Part shown: in pieces, positions 34,908 through 44,029 of the stretch
Position numbering within the stretch: position 1 is the stretch's first letter
Layout of the letters: each line of letters opens with the position of its first letter
Origin: Planctomycetaceae bacterium
Lineage (GTDB): Bacteria > Planctomycetota > Planctomycetia > Gemmatales > Gemmataceae
DNA length: 64,000 bases
Reading direction: 5' to 3'
Assembly: GCA_013823135.1 (NCBI GenBank)
Contig: PNLP01000006.1
Location: 62,001 to 126,000, forward strand
The notes under the pieces: model-generated
Seen by the model: the letters and a program-made list of their open reading frames with translations, nothing else
Told to the model about the DNA's origin: nothing
Databases searched by the model: none
Made by a program: the position numbers and the translations under genes

Positions 34908-35820
34908 AATGCAGTGTCTACCCGGCTGGTCGGGTCTCCTTCAATCACGATCACCCGAAAGGCCGGTTAAGACTGGGGTGAAGCCAGTGGGATTGCTGGC
35001 TTGCGCCGGTCGGTTCCCAATCGCATTTGCAGAGAAAGCTCGTGACTGCGGCATTCCAGTTGTGTGTGTTGGTGTGGCGGGAATGGCCGACCCCGCTTTG
35101 AAAGAGATCTGCACGGAATATCACACGCTTCATCGGGCTTCGCTTGGTTTCCTTCTCCGTACGTTTCGTCGTGGGGGAGTCGAGCGGTGGACGATGGCAG
35201 GCAAATTCCACAAGCACATGCTCTATCAGCCCTGGCGGTGGGTTCAGTTGGTCCCCGACTGGCGAATGGTTCGCTTCTACTTTTTCCGGAAGCGACGCGC
35301 GAACAACGATGACTCGCTTCTCCTGGGCTTGATCGCGGAATTTCGAGATCACAATCTCGAATGCGTTTCCTCCCTCGACCTCGTACCGGAGTTACTCGTG
35401 CGCGAGGGTGTTTTAACACGGCGCAAGCCGAGCGCGGCGGAACAGCAGGACATCACCGTTGGGTGGAACTTGGCGCGCGAAATGGGTCGCCTGGACATCG
35501 GCCAAAGCGTCATGATCCGGGAACGAGCAGTGCTTGCTGTGGAAGCCATCGAGGGTACCGACCGCGCGATTGAACGGGCCGGTGAGCTCTGCTCTCGCTC
35601 GGGATTCGTCGTGGTGAAGGTCGCCAAACCGGGCCAAGATCGTCGCTTTGATGTGCCCACAGTCGGTACAGATACCATCGAGACAATGCACAGAGCCGGC
35701 GCGAAAGTCCTTGCCATTGAGGCTGGTCAGACTATTCTTCTTGACGAGGCCCAAACCGTCGCCCTGGCGGACCGTTATGGCATCACAATCGCGGCGTTGG
35801 GGACTCCTCCACGGACCTAA
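34900..35820 (+). CDS. lpxI: UDP-2,3-diacylglucosamine pyrophosphatase LpxI-like (DUF1009)
   Basis: A 306-residue protein overlapping lpxD by 8 nt, so the two are translationally coupled. LpxI forms 2,3-diacylglucosamine-1-phosphate (lipid X) in bacteria lacking LpxH. Family landmarks: VGLLACAGRFPIAFAEKARD, WTMAGKFHKHMLYQPW, DDSLLLGLIAEFRDHNLECV, and DIGQSVMIRERAVLAVEAIEGTD with the C-terminal RRFDVPTVGTDTIETMHRAG. The pairing with lpxD supports lipid A production, consistent with a Gram-negative-type outer membrane. About 25 N-terminal residues look nonconserved, so a later start is possible. Confidence 0.9.
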   Translation: MAEMQCLPGWSGLLQSRSPERPVKTGVKPVGLLACAGRFPIAFAEKARDCGIPVVCVGVAGMADPALKEICTEYHTLHRASLGFLLRTFRRGGVERWTMAGKFHKHMLYQPWRWVQLVPDWRMVRFYFFRKRRANNDDSLLLGLIAEFRDHNLECVSSLDLVPELLVREGVLTRRKPSAAEQQDITVGWNLAREMGRLDIGQSVMIRERAVLAVEAIEGTDRAIERAGELCSRSGFVVVKVAKPGQDRRFDVPTVGTDTIETMHRAGAKVLAIEAGQTILLDEAQTVALADRYGITIAALGTPPRT

Positions 35821-35927
35821 CTACATGGGTCTGTTTGGCCGGGAGTCTTCGCCTCACCATTGTGGTCGGGGTATAACTACTGTATTCTCCTCTGTATCCC
35901 GGTCATCCAAGCTGAGTCTTCCTGGTT

Positions 35928-37412
35928 ATGGGGTCGATTTCGTTTCTCCTGCCTCACCCAATGCCAGCACTCGCCCAGGCGACGCTGCGTAGAGCTTCGT
36001 TCGCGCACGGGTTCGAGCAAACGATTGATGCAACGGCTGTTGAAGTACGTGATGGTCGCATCATTCTCACAAAAACTATTGGTGACAGCGGGTACCTGTT
36101 GATGCCTTGGCCAGTTGGCGGCTTTGGCACTCTCGTTGCCGCCAGTCCCACTCTCCGCGAACGAGCGGAACCTTACCGCCTGCTCCTCGAACTTGCCCGC
36201 GGCAAACTGAATCAGGTACGAACCCAATCAGCCGATTGGCAATCCATCGGTCTCGTTACACCTCATAACTTTGATCGCGGTCTTGTTGAAGCGATCCGGT
36301 TATTTGGGAAAGCCGTGCAAGCCCCCCCGGCTGAGTCGGACAACCTCGCCGGACGCGTGCTCGAACAAAGTTTTGCTCTGGCAGATGTTCTGGCGCGTGA
36401 GTTTGCCGAGCAACTATTCGACACCCGGCACCAAGAAGAGGAACTCCTCGACACCCGGCTTGCGGCACGCACGACGCGAGGGTGGGGAACTTTGGGTGCG
36501 GAATACGCTCGGAGCTTCAACGCATCTCAAATTGCCCTCCGCTGGCGCGATGTGGAACCACAGGAGTCTGCGTACGACTGGTCTGATACGGACGCAGCCG
36601 TCGCTGCCGCCAAAGCTGCGAAGTTGCCGATCACCATGGGTCCGGTGATTGACCTCGCTCCCGGAATGCTCCCAATTTGGGCTGCAGGGTGGGAAGGTGA
36701 CCTCCCCACGCTCGCCGCGTTCATGTGTGATTTCCTCGAGACAGCGATTCGCAGGTACAAGGCAGACGTACCACGTTGGATCGTATGCGCTGGCTTCAAT
36801 CAGGCTGATTCCCTCGGACTCGATGACGACGAACGTTTGCGTCTCGCGTTCCGACTTTTCGAAGCCGCCGGTCAAATCGACCCGGCTTTAGAACTTATCC
36901 TCAGCGTCGCTCAACCTTGGGGCGACTATCTTGTGAAGGAAGAGCATACGATCTCGCCACTGACGTTTCCCGATGACCTGATTCGTACAGGGTTGAAGGT
37001 CTCGGCGGTGGAACTCGAAATCCGCATCGCGACCACTCCGCGAGGCAGCTTTCCAAGGGATCTACTGGACACTGCTCGACTCATCAACCTGTTCACCGTT
37101 CTTGGGCGGCCGCTGGAATTGGCACTCAGTCTTCCGTCATCCCCGCAACCCGATGCGGTTGCCGCTCACCACGGTCAGTCCGTTTGGGCTCCGAGTTCCC
37201 GGACTGGCCCATCACCCGAAGGGCAATCGGAGTGGGGGGCATCGTTCGCAACACTTGGTTTATGTACTCCCCACGTTCGGGCTGTAACGTGGGATCATTG
37301 GTCCGACGACGACCCACACCTCACTCCCTGTGGGGGGTTGATCGACTCCAACGGTGTGCCTAAGCCTCTTCTTGGTCGCCTGCGTACGATCCGAACGGCA
37401 CATTTGCGCTGA
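35928..37412 (+). CDS. GH10 xylanase-like TIM-barrel protein, catalytic site partly lost
   Basis: A 494-residue protein. The N-terminal about 190 residues form a separate alpha/beta region (GGFGTLVAASPTLRERAEPY). From about residue 185 it resembles glycoside hydrolase family 10: WRDVEPQESAYDWSDTD, ITMGPVIDLAPGMLPIW, RYKADVPRWIVCAGFNQAD, and SAVELEIRIATTPRGS. In true GH10 enzymes the acid/base Glu sits in a WDVVNE-like motif, which here reads WIVCAG; the nucleophile-type Glu (VELEI) remains. No signal peptide is evident. Xylanase activity is therefore doubtful; binding or a changed reaction is more likely. Confidence 0.6.
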   Translation: MGSISFLLPHPMPALAQATLRRASFAHGFEQTIDATAVEVRDGRIILTKTIGDSGYLLMPWPVGGFGTLVAASPTLRERAEPYRLLLELARGKLNQVRTQSADWQSIGLVTPHNFDRGLVEAIRLFGKAVQAPPAESDNLAGRVLEQSFALADVLAREFAEQLFDTRHQEEELLDTRLAARTTRGWGTLGAEYARSFNASQIALRWRDVEPQESAYDWSDTDAAVAAAKAAKLPITMGPVIDLAPGMLPIWAAGWEGDLPTLAAFMCDFLETAIRRYKADVPRWIVCAGFNQADSLGLDDDERLRLAFRLFEAAGQIDPALELILSVAQPWGDYLVKEEHTISPLTFPDDLIRTGLKVSAVELEIRIATTPRGSFPRDLLDTARLINLFTVLGRPLELALSLPSSPQPDAVAAHHGQSVWAPSSRTGPSPEGQSEWGASFATLGLCTPHVRAVTWDHWSDDDPHLTPCGGLIDSNGVPKPLLGRLRTIRTAHLR

Positions 37413-37513
37413 CCAGATTCGCGAGTGGCCGTGCTGTGACCATCCTACAATAATCTCCTCCACTGCCTGAACGCCTCACATCGAGCCGACTCTGGTAGGC
37501 CTGGGTCGTGCGC

Positions 37514-38455
37514 ATGTCAAACGTGGTGCAATCCACCGGTGGAGCAAGGCTCTGTTTGGTTTTAGCGGCTGTCCTCTGGAGTCTCGGCAGCGTCTTCATG
37601 CGGTTGCTCCGCGAACCCCTCGGTTTGGGCCTCGATTCGCCTCAGCTCTCTCCGTTGTTGATCGCCTTCTATCGTGGCTTGTTTGGCGGGCTTTTCATGC
37701 TCGCTCTCGTTCGCCCGGGACAGTTCACGTTCCGTCCCGTCATGGTGCCGATGGTCATCACTTTCACAGTGATGAGCGGGCTATACCTATCAGCGCTTGG
37801 CCTCGGAGCAGCTGCGAACGCGATCTTCCTTCAAAACACTGCTCCGGTGTGGGTGTTCGTGTTCGCGGTATTGGTATTGGGTGAGTCGAGTGATCGTCGC
37901 GGCTGGCAATCGGTCTTCCTAGCCGCAGCGGGCGCAGTCGTGATTGTGGCCGGAGGTTGGCCCGTTGCCTCGTCGCCAGAGCAGGAACGGAGAGAGATTG
38001 TTGTCTTGCTGATGGGAGTTGGTAGTGGTGTGGTTTACGCCGTTGTGGTGCTGTTCCTGAGAGTTCTGCGAAATCACGCGGCCGTGTGGTTGGTTGCAAT
38101 GAATCTGCTAGGCACCGCGATCATGCTCGCGCTGTTCACGCTGATAACCGACGGCCCAACTGCGTTCGTGAACTGGGTGATGACCCCGAGCCTGGCTCAA
38201 ATTGCGGTACTGGCAGCGTGCGGTGTCTTTCAGATGGGCGTGCCGTACTTCTTGTTTACACGAAGTCTCCGGGCCGTTTCCGCACAGGAAGCCGCGATCA
38301 TCACGCTGATCGAACCGTTGCTAAATCCGATGTGGGCGTATCTACTCACGCCGCACACAGACACCCCCACACCTGCCATGTTCGTTGGTGGAGGACTGAT
38401 CCTGCTTGCACTCATCTGGAAGTATGTACCGTTTCGGTGCCGACCCGCCTGTTAA
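37514..38455 (+). CDS. DMT superfamily (EamA) transporter
   Basis: A 313-residue inner-membrane protein with about ten hydrophobic helices in two EamA repeats. Typical segments: LVLAAVLWSLGSVFMRLLR, IAFYRGLFGGLFMLALV, ALGLGAAANAIFLQNTAPVW, and in the second half SLRAVSAQEAAIITLIEPLL and NPMWAYLL. Such proteins export or import amino acids, nucleobases or other metabolites; the substrate is not predictable. A GTG two codons upstream of the chosen ATG is an alternative start. Confidence 0.9.
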   Translation: MSNVVQSTGGARLCLVLAAVLWSLGSVFMRLLREPLGLGLDSPQLSPLLIAFYRGLFGGLFMLALVRPGQFTFRPVMVPMVITFTVMSGLYLSALGLGAAANAIFLQNTAPVWVFVFAVLVLGESSDRRGWQSVFLAAAGAVVIVAGGWPVASSPEQERREIVVLLMGVGSGVVYAVVVLFLRVLRNHAAVWLVAMNLLGTAIMLALFTLITDGPTAFVNWVMTPSLAQIAVLAACGVFQMGVPYFLFTRSLRAVSAQEAAIITLIEPLLNPMWAYLLTPHTDTPTPAMFVGGGLILLALIWKYVPFRCRPAC

Positions 38456-38519
38456 CGAGTTGTTGCAGGTTGTTCCGACGTGTGGATAATGGCGACTATC
38501 CCACCTTGCTGGACCCGTC

Positions 38520-39821
38520 ATGCCACCTCTTCATCTCGCAACATTCGCCAGTGATGTCACTCCGCCCGAGGGCCACCCTCTTTGTGGTGGCTGGATAATG
38601 CCGGTGCGGGGAGTCGATGATCCACTCCGCGCACTCGGGGTCGTGCTCCTCGGAGCAGGTAAGCCAATCGTGCTCTGTGTCGTGGATTGGACCGGCCTTC
38701 GCAATGAAGCCTTCCGCATCTGGCGCGCAGCGCTAGCGGAAGCCGCTCACACGACCCCCGAATACGTTTCACTGCACACGGTCCACCCGCACAACGCTCC
38801 ATTCGCGGATACCGAGGCTGAGAAACTCATTGCCGCTGCTGGTGGGGCGAAGTCGCTCGATCTGAAATACTACGATGAGTGCGTCAACAAATCGGCGGAT
38901 GCACTGAAAGCAGCTTTGCCGAAAGCGAACAAGTTCACCCATGTCGGCACTGGCTTTGCGGAAGTCGTCGAAGTCGCATCAAACCGCCGGATTCTCGGGC
39001 CTGACGGCAAGGTGAAACTCACACGCACCAGCGCGACCAAGGCCAAGGAAGTGCGAGATGAGCCCGAGGGCTTGATCGACCCGAAACTGCGCACGCTCAG
39101 TTTCTGGAACGGCGAGAAGCCGCTGGCGGATTTGCACTTTTACGCGTGCCACCCGATGAGCTACTACGGCGACGGCCGCGTGAGTGCCGACTTCTGCGGA
39201 CTCGCTCGTCAGAAGCGACAGGACGAGATGGGCGTCTTTCAAATGTACTTCAACGGCTGCGGCGGGAACGTCACTGCGGGCAAGTACAACGACGGTTCCA
39301 AGGAGAATCGTCTGGTCCTCCGCGACAAGATTCACAAGGCGATGCTCGCAGCAGGGAAGGTCACGAAACGCACGGAGGTGAACGGCTTCGAGTGGCGTTT
39401 CGAGGTGGTAAAATTACCGGCCCGTACCGAAGCAAGTTTCGGCGCGGAGCAAAGCAAGGCCGTGTTAAATGACCCCAAGGCCAGTGCCGCGAAACGAAAC
39501 AATGCCGCGTACCAACTCGCGTGGCTGAAACGTATCGACACACCGATCGAAGTGAATTGCCTCGACTTCGGCGGTTCGGTGCTGAACCTGTTCCTGCCAG
39601 GCGAGGCTTTCGTTGAGTATCAAATCACGGCGCAGAAATTGCGGTCAGATGTCGTTGTGAACACCGCCGCCTACGGTGACGACGGCCCTGGGTACATTCC
39701 GCCCGCGCGCGCGTACCTTGAGGGCGGCTACGAGCCGACGGTTGCTCTGGCTGGTCCGGGGGCTGAGGACATCCTGCTAAACGCAATTCGAAAACTGCTC
39801 AACGCCGAGGAGAAGAAATGA
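38520..39821 (+). CDS. Neutral ceramidase-like protein
   Basis: A 433-residue protein with the look of the neutral/alkaline non-lysosomal ceramidase N-terminal domain: an opening FASDVTPPEGHPLCGGW, VSLHTVHPHNAPF with a His-rich potential zinc site, HFYACHPMSYYGDGRVSADF, FNGCGGNVTAGKYND, and INLFLPGEAF-like LNLFLPGEAFVEYQ. Ceramidases use zinc to cleave N-acyl sphingosine; this shorter form has no visible signal peptide and may act on another amide. Its stop overlaps the ATG of the next gene by 4 nt, so both are probably made together. Confidence 0.72.
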   Translation: MPPLHLATFASDVTPPEGHPLCGGWIMPVRGVDDPLRALGVVLLGAGKPIVLCVVDWTGLRNEAFRIWRAALAEAAHTTPEYVSLHTVHPHNAPFADTEAEKLIAAAGGAKSLDLKYYDECVNKSADALKAALPKANKFTHVGTGFAEVVEVASNRRILGPDGKVKLTRTSATKAKEVRDEPEGLIDPKLRTLSFWNGEKPLADLHFYACHPMSYYGDGRVSADFCGLARQKRQDEMGVFQMYFNGCGGNVTAGKYNDGSKENRLVLRDKIHKAMLAAGKVTKRTEVNGFEWRFEVVKLPARTEASFGAEQSKAVLNDPKASAAKRNNAAYQLAWLKRIDTPIEVNCLDFGGSVLNLFLPGEAFVEYQITAQKLRSDVVVNTAAYGDDGPGYIPPARAYLEGGYEPTVALAGPGAEDILLNAIRKLLNAEEKK

Positions 39822-42800
39822 ATCCCACATCCCTGCGACCCTGGTTGCTCAGCTCGATCTTTCTGTCGTTCGCATTCCTCTGCACGGCCCGGACAGACGA
39901 GCCCAAACAATCTGCTCCACTCTCGAAGCCCGCTGGCGCACTATCCCCGGCCGAAGAACTCGCAACGTTTAAGATACCTGAAGGCTTCAAAGTCTCGCTC
40001 GTTGCTTCAGAGCCCGATATCGTTGATCCCGTGGCGATGTGTTTCGACGAGAGAGGACGAATCTTCGTCTGCGAAATGCGAGGGTATCCCAATGGTGGCG
40101 TTGGCACAGGCAAGGAAACACGCGGTCGAATTCGCTGCCTCACGGACAAGGACGGCAATGGCGTTTTTGAAACGTCCCAGACGTTCGCCGAAGGCCTGCG
40201 CTTCCCGATGGGGCTGACGCCTTACAAGCGTGGGTTGCTCGTCGCGGTCGCGCCCGACTTGCTGTACCTCGAAGACACCGATGACGACGGCAAGGCAGAC
40301 AAGACGACTGTGTTGTACACGGGGTTCAATCTCGCCAATATCCAGCAAATGGTGAACAGCCTCCAGTGGGGGCTCGACAACTGGGTCTACGGTTGTGCGG
40401 GCAACGATGGTGGTATCATCACGTCCGTCGAGAAGCCGAACGCAGCACCGGTCTCACTCCGTAACCGCGGGTTTCGCTTCAAACCGGACGTTCCCGGAAG
40501 CCTGGAAACCACAAGCGGCGGCGGGCAGTTCGGCCTCGCGGCCGACGACTACCAGCGCTGGTTCACTGCCACGAACAGCCAGCACCTTCGGCAGATTGTG
40601 CTGCCCGATCACTACTTGAAGCGTAACCCCTACCTGCCGGTGTCCGCGGTCACGGTCGATATCCCTGAACACGGTGCGGCCGCGAAAGTGTTTCGCATCT
40701 CACCGTTCGAGCCGTGGCGAGTCGAGCGAACCAACCGGAGGGCAGGGGGGGCCGACGCAAGTCGCTTCCCGAAGACCGAGCTTGTACCCGGTGGCTACTT
40801 CACTTCCGCGTGCAGTCCATCGATCTATACCGCAGACCTGTTGCCAAAGGAGTACTACGGAAACAACTTCGTTTGTGATCCCGCAAACAACATTGTCCAC
40901 CGTGAGATTCTCCAAGAGAACGGAGCTATCTTCAAGGCAATACGAGCCTATCCCGATCGAGAGTTCCTCGCATCAACCGATACCTGGTTCCGGCCTGTCA
41001 ACCTGAGCACTGGCCCAGACGGTGCGATCTACCTGCTGGATTTTTATCGTGAGGTGATTGAGACACCGTTGTCGCTCCCCGAGGACATCAAAAAGCAACT
41101 CGACCTCGAAAGCCGTGGGCGTGGTCGGATTTGGCGAATCGCTCCGGCAAACTTCAAACCTGGGAAGACGCCGGACCTCTCCAAACGCAAACCTGCTGAA
41201 CTCGCGGACGACCTCATCAGCTTGAATCCGTGGCGAAGAATCACCGCTCAGCGTATGCTCGTTGAGGGAAAGCAGAAGGATGCTGTTGAGCAAATCCGGA
41301 GTATCCTGGCGACCTCGAAGCCGACACCAGACAGCTTGCTACTGCGAATCAAAGGGCACCCGGGCCGTGCCAACCTCCTTTGGACGTTGGAGGGTCTGGG
41401 AGTGTTGCAGTGGGAGGATGTGCGACCCGTATTCGAGGACGACAACCCAGGAATCCGAGCCACAGCGGTACGACTCGGAGAACTCTTCCCGAGGGAATCC
41501 AAGGTTCTCGCGAGTGACCCAGTCCCATATGTGCGGTTCCAGTCCGCGCTCTCTGCAGGTCGGCTTCCTGCTTCAGAGGCTGCGAAGCAACTCGCGGTGA
41601 TACTGGAGAAGGATGCGAACGATCCCTGGACCGTGACCGCCGCACTCACTTCCACCCTGGACTGCGGTCCGGAATTGCTTTCGCTCCTGACGATGGCCCA
41701 ACCGCCAAACCTCGCAATCATCACTCGCGTGGCAGCGACAATCGGGGCGAAAGGTAATGAACCCGACGTCCTCAAGGCATTGCTTCAAGTCGCAGAAGGA
41801 AAGTCATCGGCCGGGGTTGATGCCGCGATCTTTGACGGGTTGGGGCAGGGGATGCGGAATTCCAAACTGCCGTTGTCTAAGTGGTTTGTCGAACCGCCAA
41901 TAGGGAGTGAGAAAGTCGTTGCGGCGTTGAAGGAGCGATTCGCGAACGCCGCGGCAGTGCTAAAGGATGAGAAGCGCGAGGCAAAGGACCGCGTCGTGGC
42001 TGCGAATCTTCTCGCCTATGCGTCTTTCGATGCGGCGGGGTTGGCACTGGCGGAATCTCTCACGCCCAGCACGCTGGGCGACGTGCAACTCGCGGCCATT
42101 CGCGCTCTCGCGACCCACGCCGATCCGAAGGTCAGCGAACACTTCCTCGCGAACTGGAAGGGATACGGCCCCGTCGCTCGTGCTGCCGTCCTCGATGCGA
42201 TGCTGGCTCGCCCGGATCGCGTGATGGCACTTCTGGCCGCTGTGGAGAAGAAGCTGGTTGCCAGCGCGGCGATCTCGCCATCGCAAATTCAGCAGTTGAA
42301 AGCGCACCCAAACGCGGCGGTGAAGGTCAGGGCAGGGGAGGTGTTCAAGCTCGCACTCGATGCGGACCGTGCAAAGGTGGTGGCATCCTTCGCTCCCGCC
42401 CTTGAACTGAAGGGAGATTCTAAGGCCGGGAAAACGCTGTTTACGAAACACTGCTCGGCTTGCCACAAGCTCGACGGTGTGGGCCACGAAGTCGGACCCA
42501 ACCTGCTCGCGGTGCTCGGCAACAAGTCCGGTGAAGATCTACTCGTCTCCGTCTTCGACCCGAATCGTGAAGTCGATCCGCGATATCTGACCTATCAGGT
42601 TGGAACCGCAGACGAACGGGTGTTAACCGGTATCGTTTCCGCAGAGACTCCCACGAGTATCACTCTTCGACGTGCGGAAGGGGCTGAGGACGTGATTTTG
42701 CGAACGAACCTCTCACTGTTCCGCGCAACATCCTTGTCGTTGATGCCCGTGGGGATGGAAAAGGAATTGAAGCAGCAGGACGTGGCAGACTTATTCGCGT

Positions 42801-42823
42801 ATCTGCGGTCGGCGGGGAAGTGA
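39818..42823 (+). CDS. PVC-type cytochrome c / membrane-bound dehydrogenase-like protein
   Basis: A 1001-residue secreted protein (signal peptide to about residue 27). It has three parts. A beta-propeller dehydrogenase-like N-terminus (TIGR02604 type) contains FKVSLVASEPDIVDPVAMCFDE, RGRIFVCEMRGYP and GLRFPMGLTPY. A middle about 400 residues of HEAT-like helical repeats follows (LLAYASFDAAGLALAESL, DVQLAAIRALATHADPKV). The C-terminal heme domain (TIGR02603 type) has LFTKHCSACHKLDGVGHEVGPNL and ends in the DLFAYLRSAGK helix. Likely periplasmic oxidation of sugars or alcohols with electrons passed to heme. It starts inside the stop region of the ceramidase-like gene. Confidence 0.92.
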   Translation: MNPTSLRPWLLSSIFLSFAFLCTARTDEPKQSAPLSKPAGALSPAEELATFKIPEGFKVSLVASEPDIVDPVAMCFDERGRIFVCEMRGYPNGGVGTGKETRGRIRCLTDKDGNGVFETSQTFAEGLRFPMGLTPYKRGLLVAVAPDLLYLEDTDDDGKADKTTVLYTGFNLANIQQMVNSLQWGLDNWVYGCAGNDGGIITSVEKPNAAPVSLRNRGFRFKPDVPGSLETTSGGGQFGLAADDYQRWFTATNSQHLRQIVLPDHYLKRNPYLPVSAVTVDIPEHGAAAKVFRISPFEPWRVERTNRRAGGADASRFPKTELVPGGYFTSACSPSIYTADLLPKEYYGNNFVCDPANNIVHREILQENGAIFKAIRAYPDREFLASTDTWFRPVNLSTGPDGAIYLLDFYREVIETPLSLPEDIKKQLDLESRGRGRIWRIAPANFKPGKTPDLSKRKPAELADDLISLNPWRRITAQRMLVEGKQKDAVEQIRSILATSKPTPDSLLLRIKGHPGRANLLWTLEGLGVLQWEDVRPVFEDDNPGIRATAVRLGELFPRESKVLASDPVPYVRFQSALSAGRLPASEAAKQLAVILEKDANDPWTVTAALTSTLDCGPELLSLLTMAQPPNLAIITRVAATIGAKGNEPDVLKALLQVAEGKSSAGVDAAIFDGLGQGMRNSKLPLSKWFVEPPIGSEKVVAALKERFANAAAVLKDEKREAKDRVVAANLLAYASFDAAGLALAESLTPSTLGDVQLAAIRALATHADPKVSEHFLANWKGYGPVARAAVLDAMLARPDRVMALLAAVEKKLVASAAISPSQIQQLKAHPNAAVKVRAGEVFKLALDADRAKVVASFAPALELKGDSKAGKTLFTKHCSACHKLDGVGHEVGPNLLAVLGNKSGEDLLVSVFDPNREVDPRYLTYQVGTADERVLTGIVSAETPTSITLRRAEGAEDVILRTNLSLFRATSLSLMPVGMEKELKQQDVADLFAYLRSAGK

Positions 42824-42826
42824 CTC

Positions 42827-42862
42827 AGCGAGTCCACCCATCTCGGGATGAGTGGACTCGCT
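42827..42862. terminator. Bidirectional terminator hairpin
   Basis: Perfect 11-bp stem AGCGAGTCCAC/GTGGACTCGCT (42827-42837 with 42852-42862) lies between the convergent stop codons at 42823 and 42871. Confidence 0.75.
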
Positions 42863-42870
42863 TGCTTACC

Positions 42871-43911
42871 TCACTGTTCGTACTCGTTCTTCGGCTCACC
42901 TTTGCGAACATCAGTGATGTCCGCAACCATGATGACGGGGATATAGGTCTCGGCCCCGGCCTTGCCCCCCGGCATCTTGATGAACTGGATCTGTCCCTTC
43001 ACCCGAACCCAATCGAAGTTGTTGATCCCATTCAATGCTTGCGGGACGACGATTCGAACCTTCAAGGGCACCGTGTCAGCTGCACAGCAAGTCATTTTCA
43101 TTCGGAAGAGGGTGAAGTCCTTGTCGGCAATCCGCTTGAAGCGACCTTCGAGAATCGCTGTCTGTCCTTCGTAACTCTTGCGCTTGTCCTCATCGAATGC
43201 AGCATCGTTCAAGTCGTTGAACCGAAATTCCGTGCCCTCGGCTGTGATCAGTGCGTACTTAGGCTCGCCCGAAACGGGGATTGTCTCGCGAATTCGTAGA
43301 CCCGTTTGCGTCTTGAGGGTTCGTACAGTACTCCCGTCCGCTTGCTTCTTCTCGTCCTCAACCGTGGCGTCCTTAGCTTGGTCACGAAGGCTAGCACCCC
43401 CGATTTCTTGGTCCGGTGCGCTGTTTCGCCCTTCGAGTTTGGCTTCGGCGATCGCTGCAAGACGAGCCATGTTGCTGTTGGGCATTCCAATCACGAACAG
43501 CGTGATCGGAACCACCAGAATCAGCATGGTCACGAACATCCAGGACATATCGTGCGAGTGGGCGTGGTCGCCATCATCGTGCGAGTGACCTGGGTATGAG
43601 GTGCCATGGTTGCAGGTCGTGTCGTGGACGTGATCCGGGCTACATTCGGGGCCATCGTAGGCCGGAGCTTGGAGTGCACCGGCTTCGTGCCAAACTGCGA
43701 TGGCACGAAGCAGCACAATCACGACCATGATCGCGATGCCGCCCACCAACACCGGAAGGTGGAAAGGTTTCGCCAGGATGTAGTTCAACATCCCGTTCGT
43801 GTACATCCGAATGGACACAAAGCCGAGGCCAGCACAGACCATGATTCCAAGGAGTTGCTCCGTGAAATAGTCGCGAAGCGACTCGCCGGAGTGCGGGTGA
43901 CTGTGAGCCAT
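42871..43911 (-). CDS. TIGR03943-type (YcgQ/DUF1980) membrane protein, His-rich
   Basis: A 346-residue protein. Two N-terminal membrane helices (about 20-36 and 52-72) are followed by a histidine/aspartate-rich loop at about 94-121 that starts HVHDTTC and ends in repeated HS/HD pairs. A third helix (WMFVTMLILVVPITLFVIG) and a soluble C-terminal domain with YEGQTAILEGRF and FTLFRMKMTCCAADTVPLKV follow. The family is paired with UPF0718 permeases, as here. The His loop strongly suggests zinc or a similar metal. The N-terminus MAHSHPH also lies within a 70-bp duplication. Confidence 0.9.
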   Translation of the reverse strand: MAHSHPHSGESLRDYFTEQLLGIMVCAGLGFVSIRMYTNGMLNYILAKPFHLPVLVGGIAIMVVIVLLRAIAVWHEAGALQAPAYDGPECSPDHVHDTTCNHGTSYPGHSHDDGDHAHSHDMSWMFVTMLILVVPITLFVIGMPNSNMARLAAIAEAKLEGRNSAPDQEIGGASLRDQAKDATVEDEKKQADGSTVRTLKTQTGLRIRETIPVSGEPKYALITAEGTEFRFNDLNDAAFDEDKRKSYEGQTAILEGRFKRIADKDFTLFRMKMTCCAADTVPLKVRIVVPQALNGINNFDWVRVKGQIQFIKMPGGKAGAETYIPVIMVADITDVRKGEPKNEYEQ

Positions 43912-44029
43912 GATACGACCCTCGGGTTCGCGAGGACGTGCCGGTCAGCCCGGTACGCCAGTGCGGGTGACTGTGAGCCATGATACGACCCTCGGGTTCG
44001 CGAGGACGTGCCGGTCAGCCCGGTACGCC
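43890..44029. repeat. Perfect 70-bp tandem duplication
   Basis: Copies at 43890-43959 and 43960-44029 are identical over all 70 bases. Each holds the end of the permease frame (GGCGTACCGGGCTGA on the minus strand), the intergenic bases and the first codons of the TIGR03943 gene (ATGGCTCACAGTCACCCGCA). Only the left copy provides the functional start; the right copy contains the permease stop at 44015 and a decoy ATG at 43981. Confidence 0.97.

Noticed and set aside
43890..44029. CRISPR or short-repeat array
   Set aside because: There are only two directly abutting 70-bp copies with no spacer; it is a tandem duplication.
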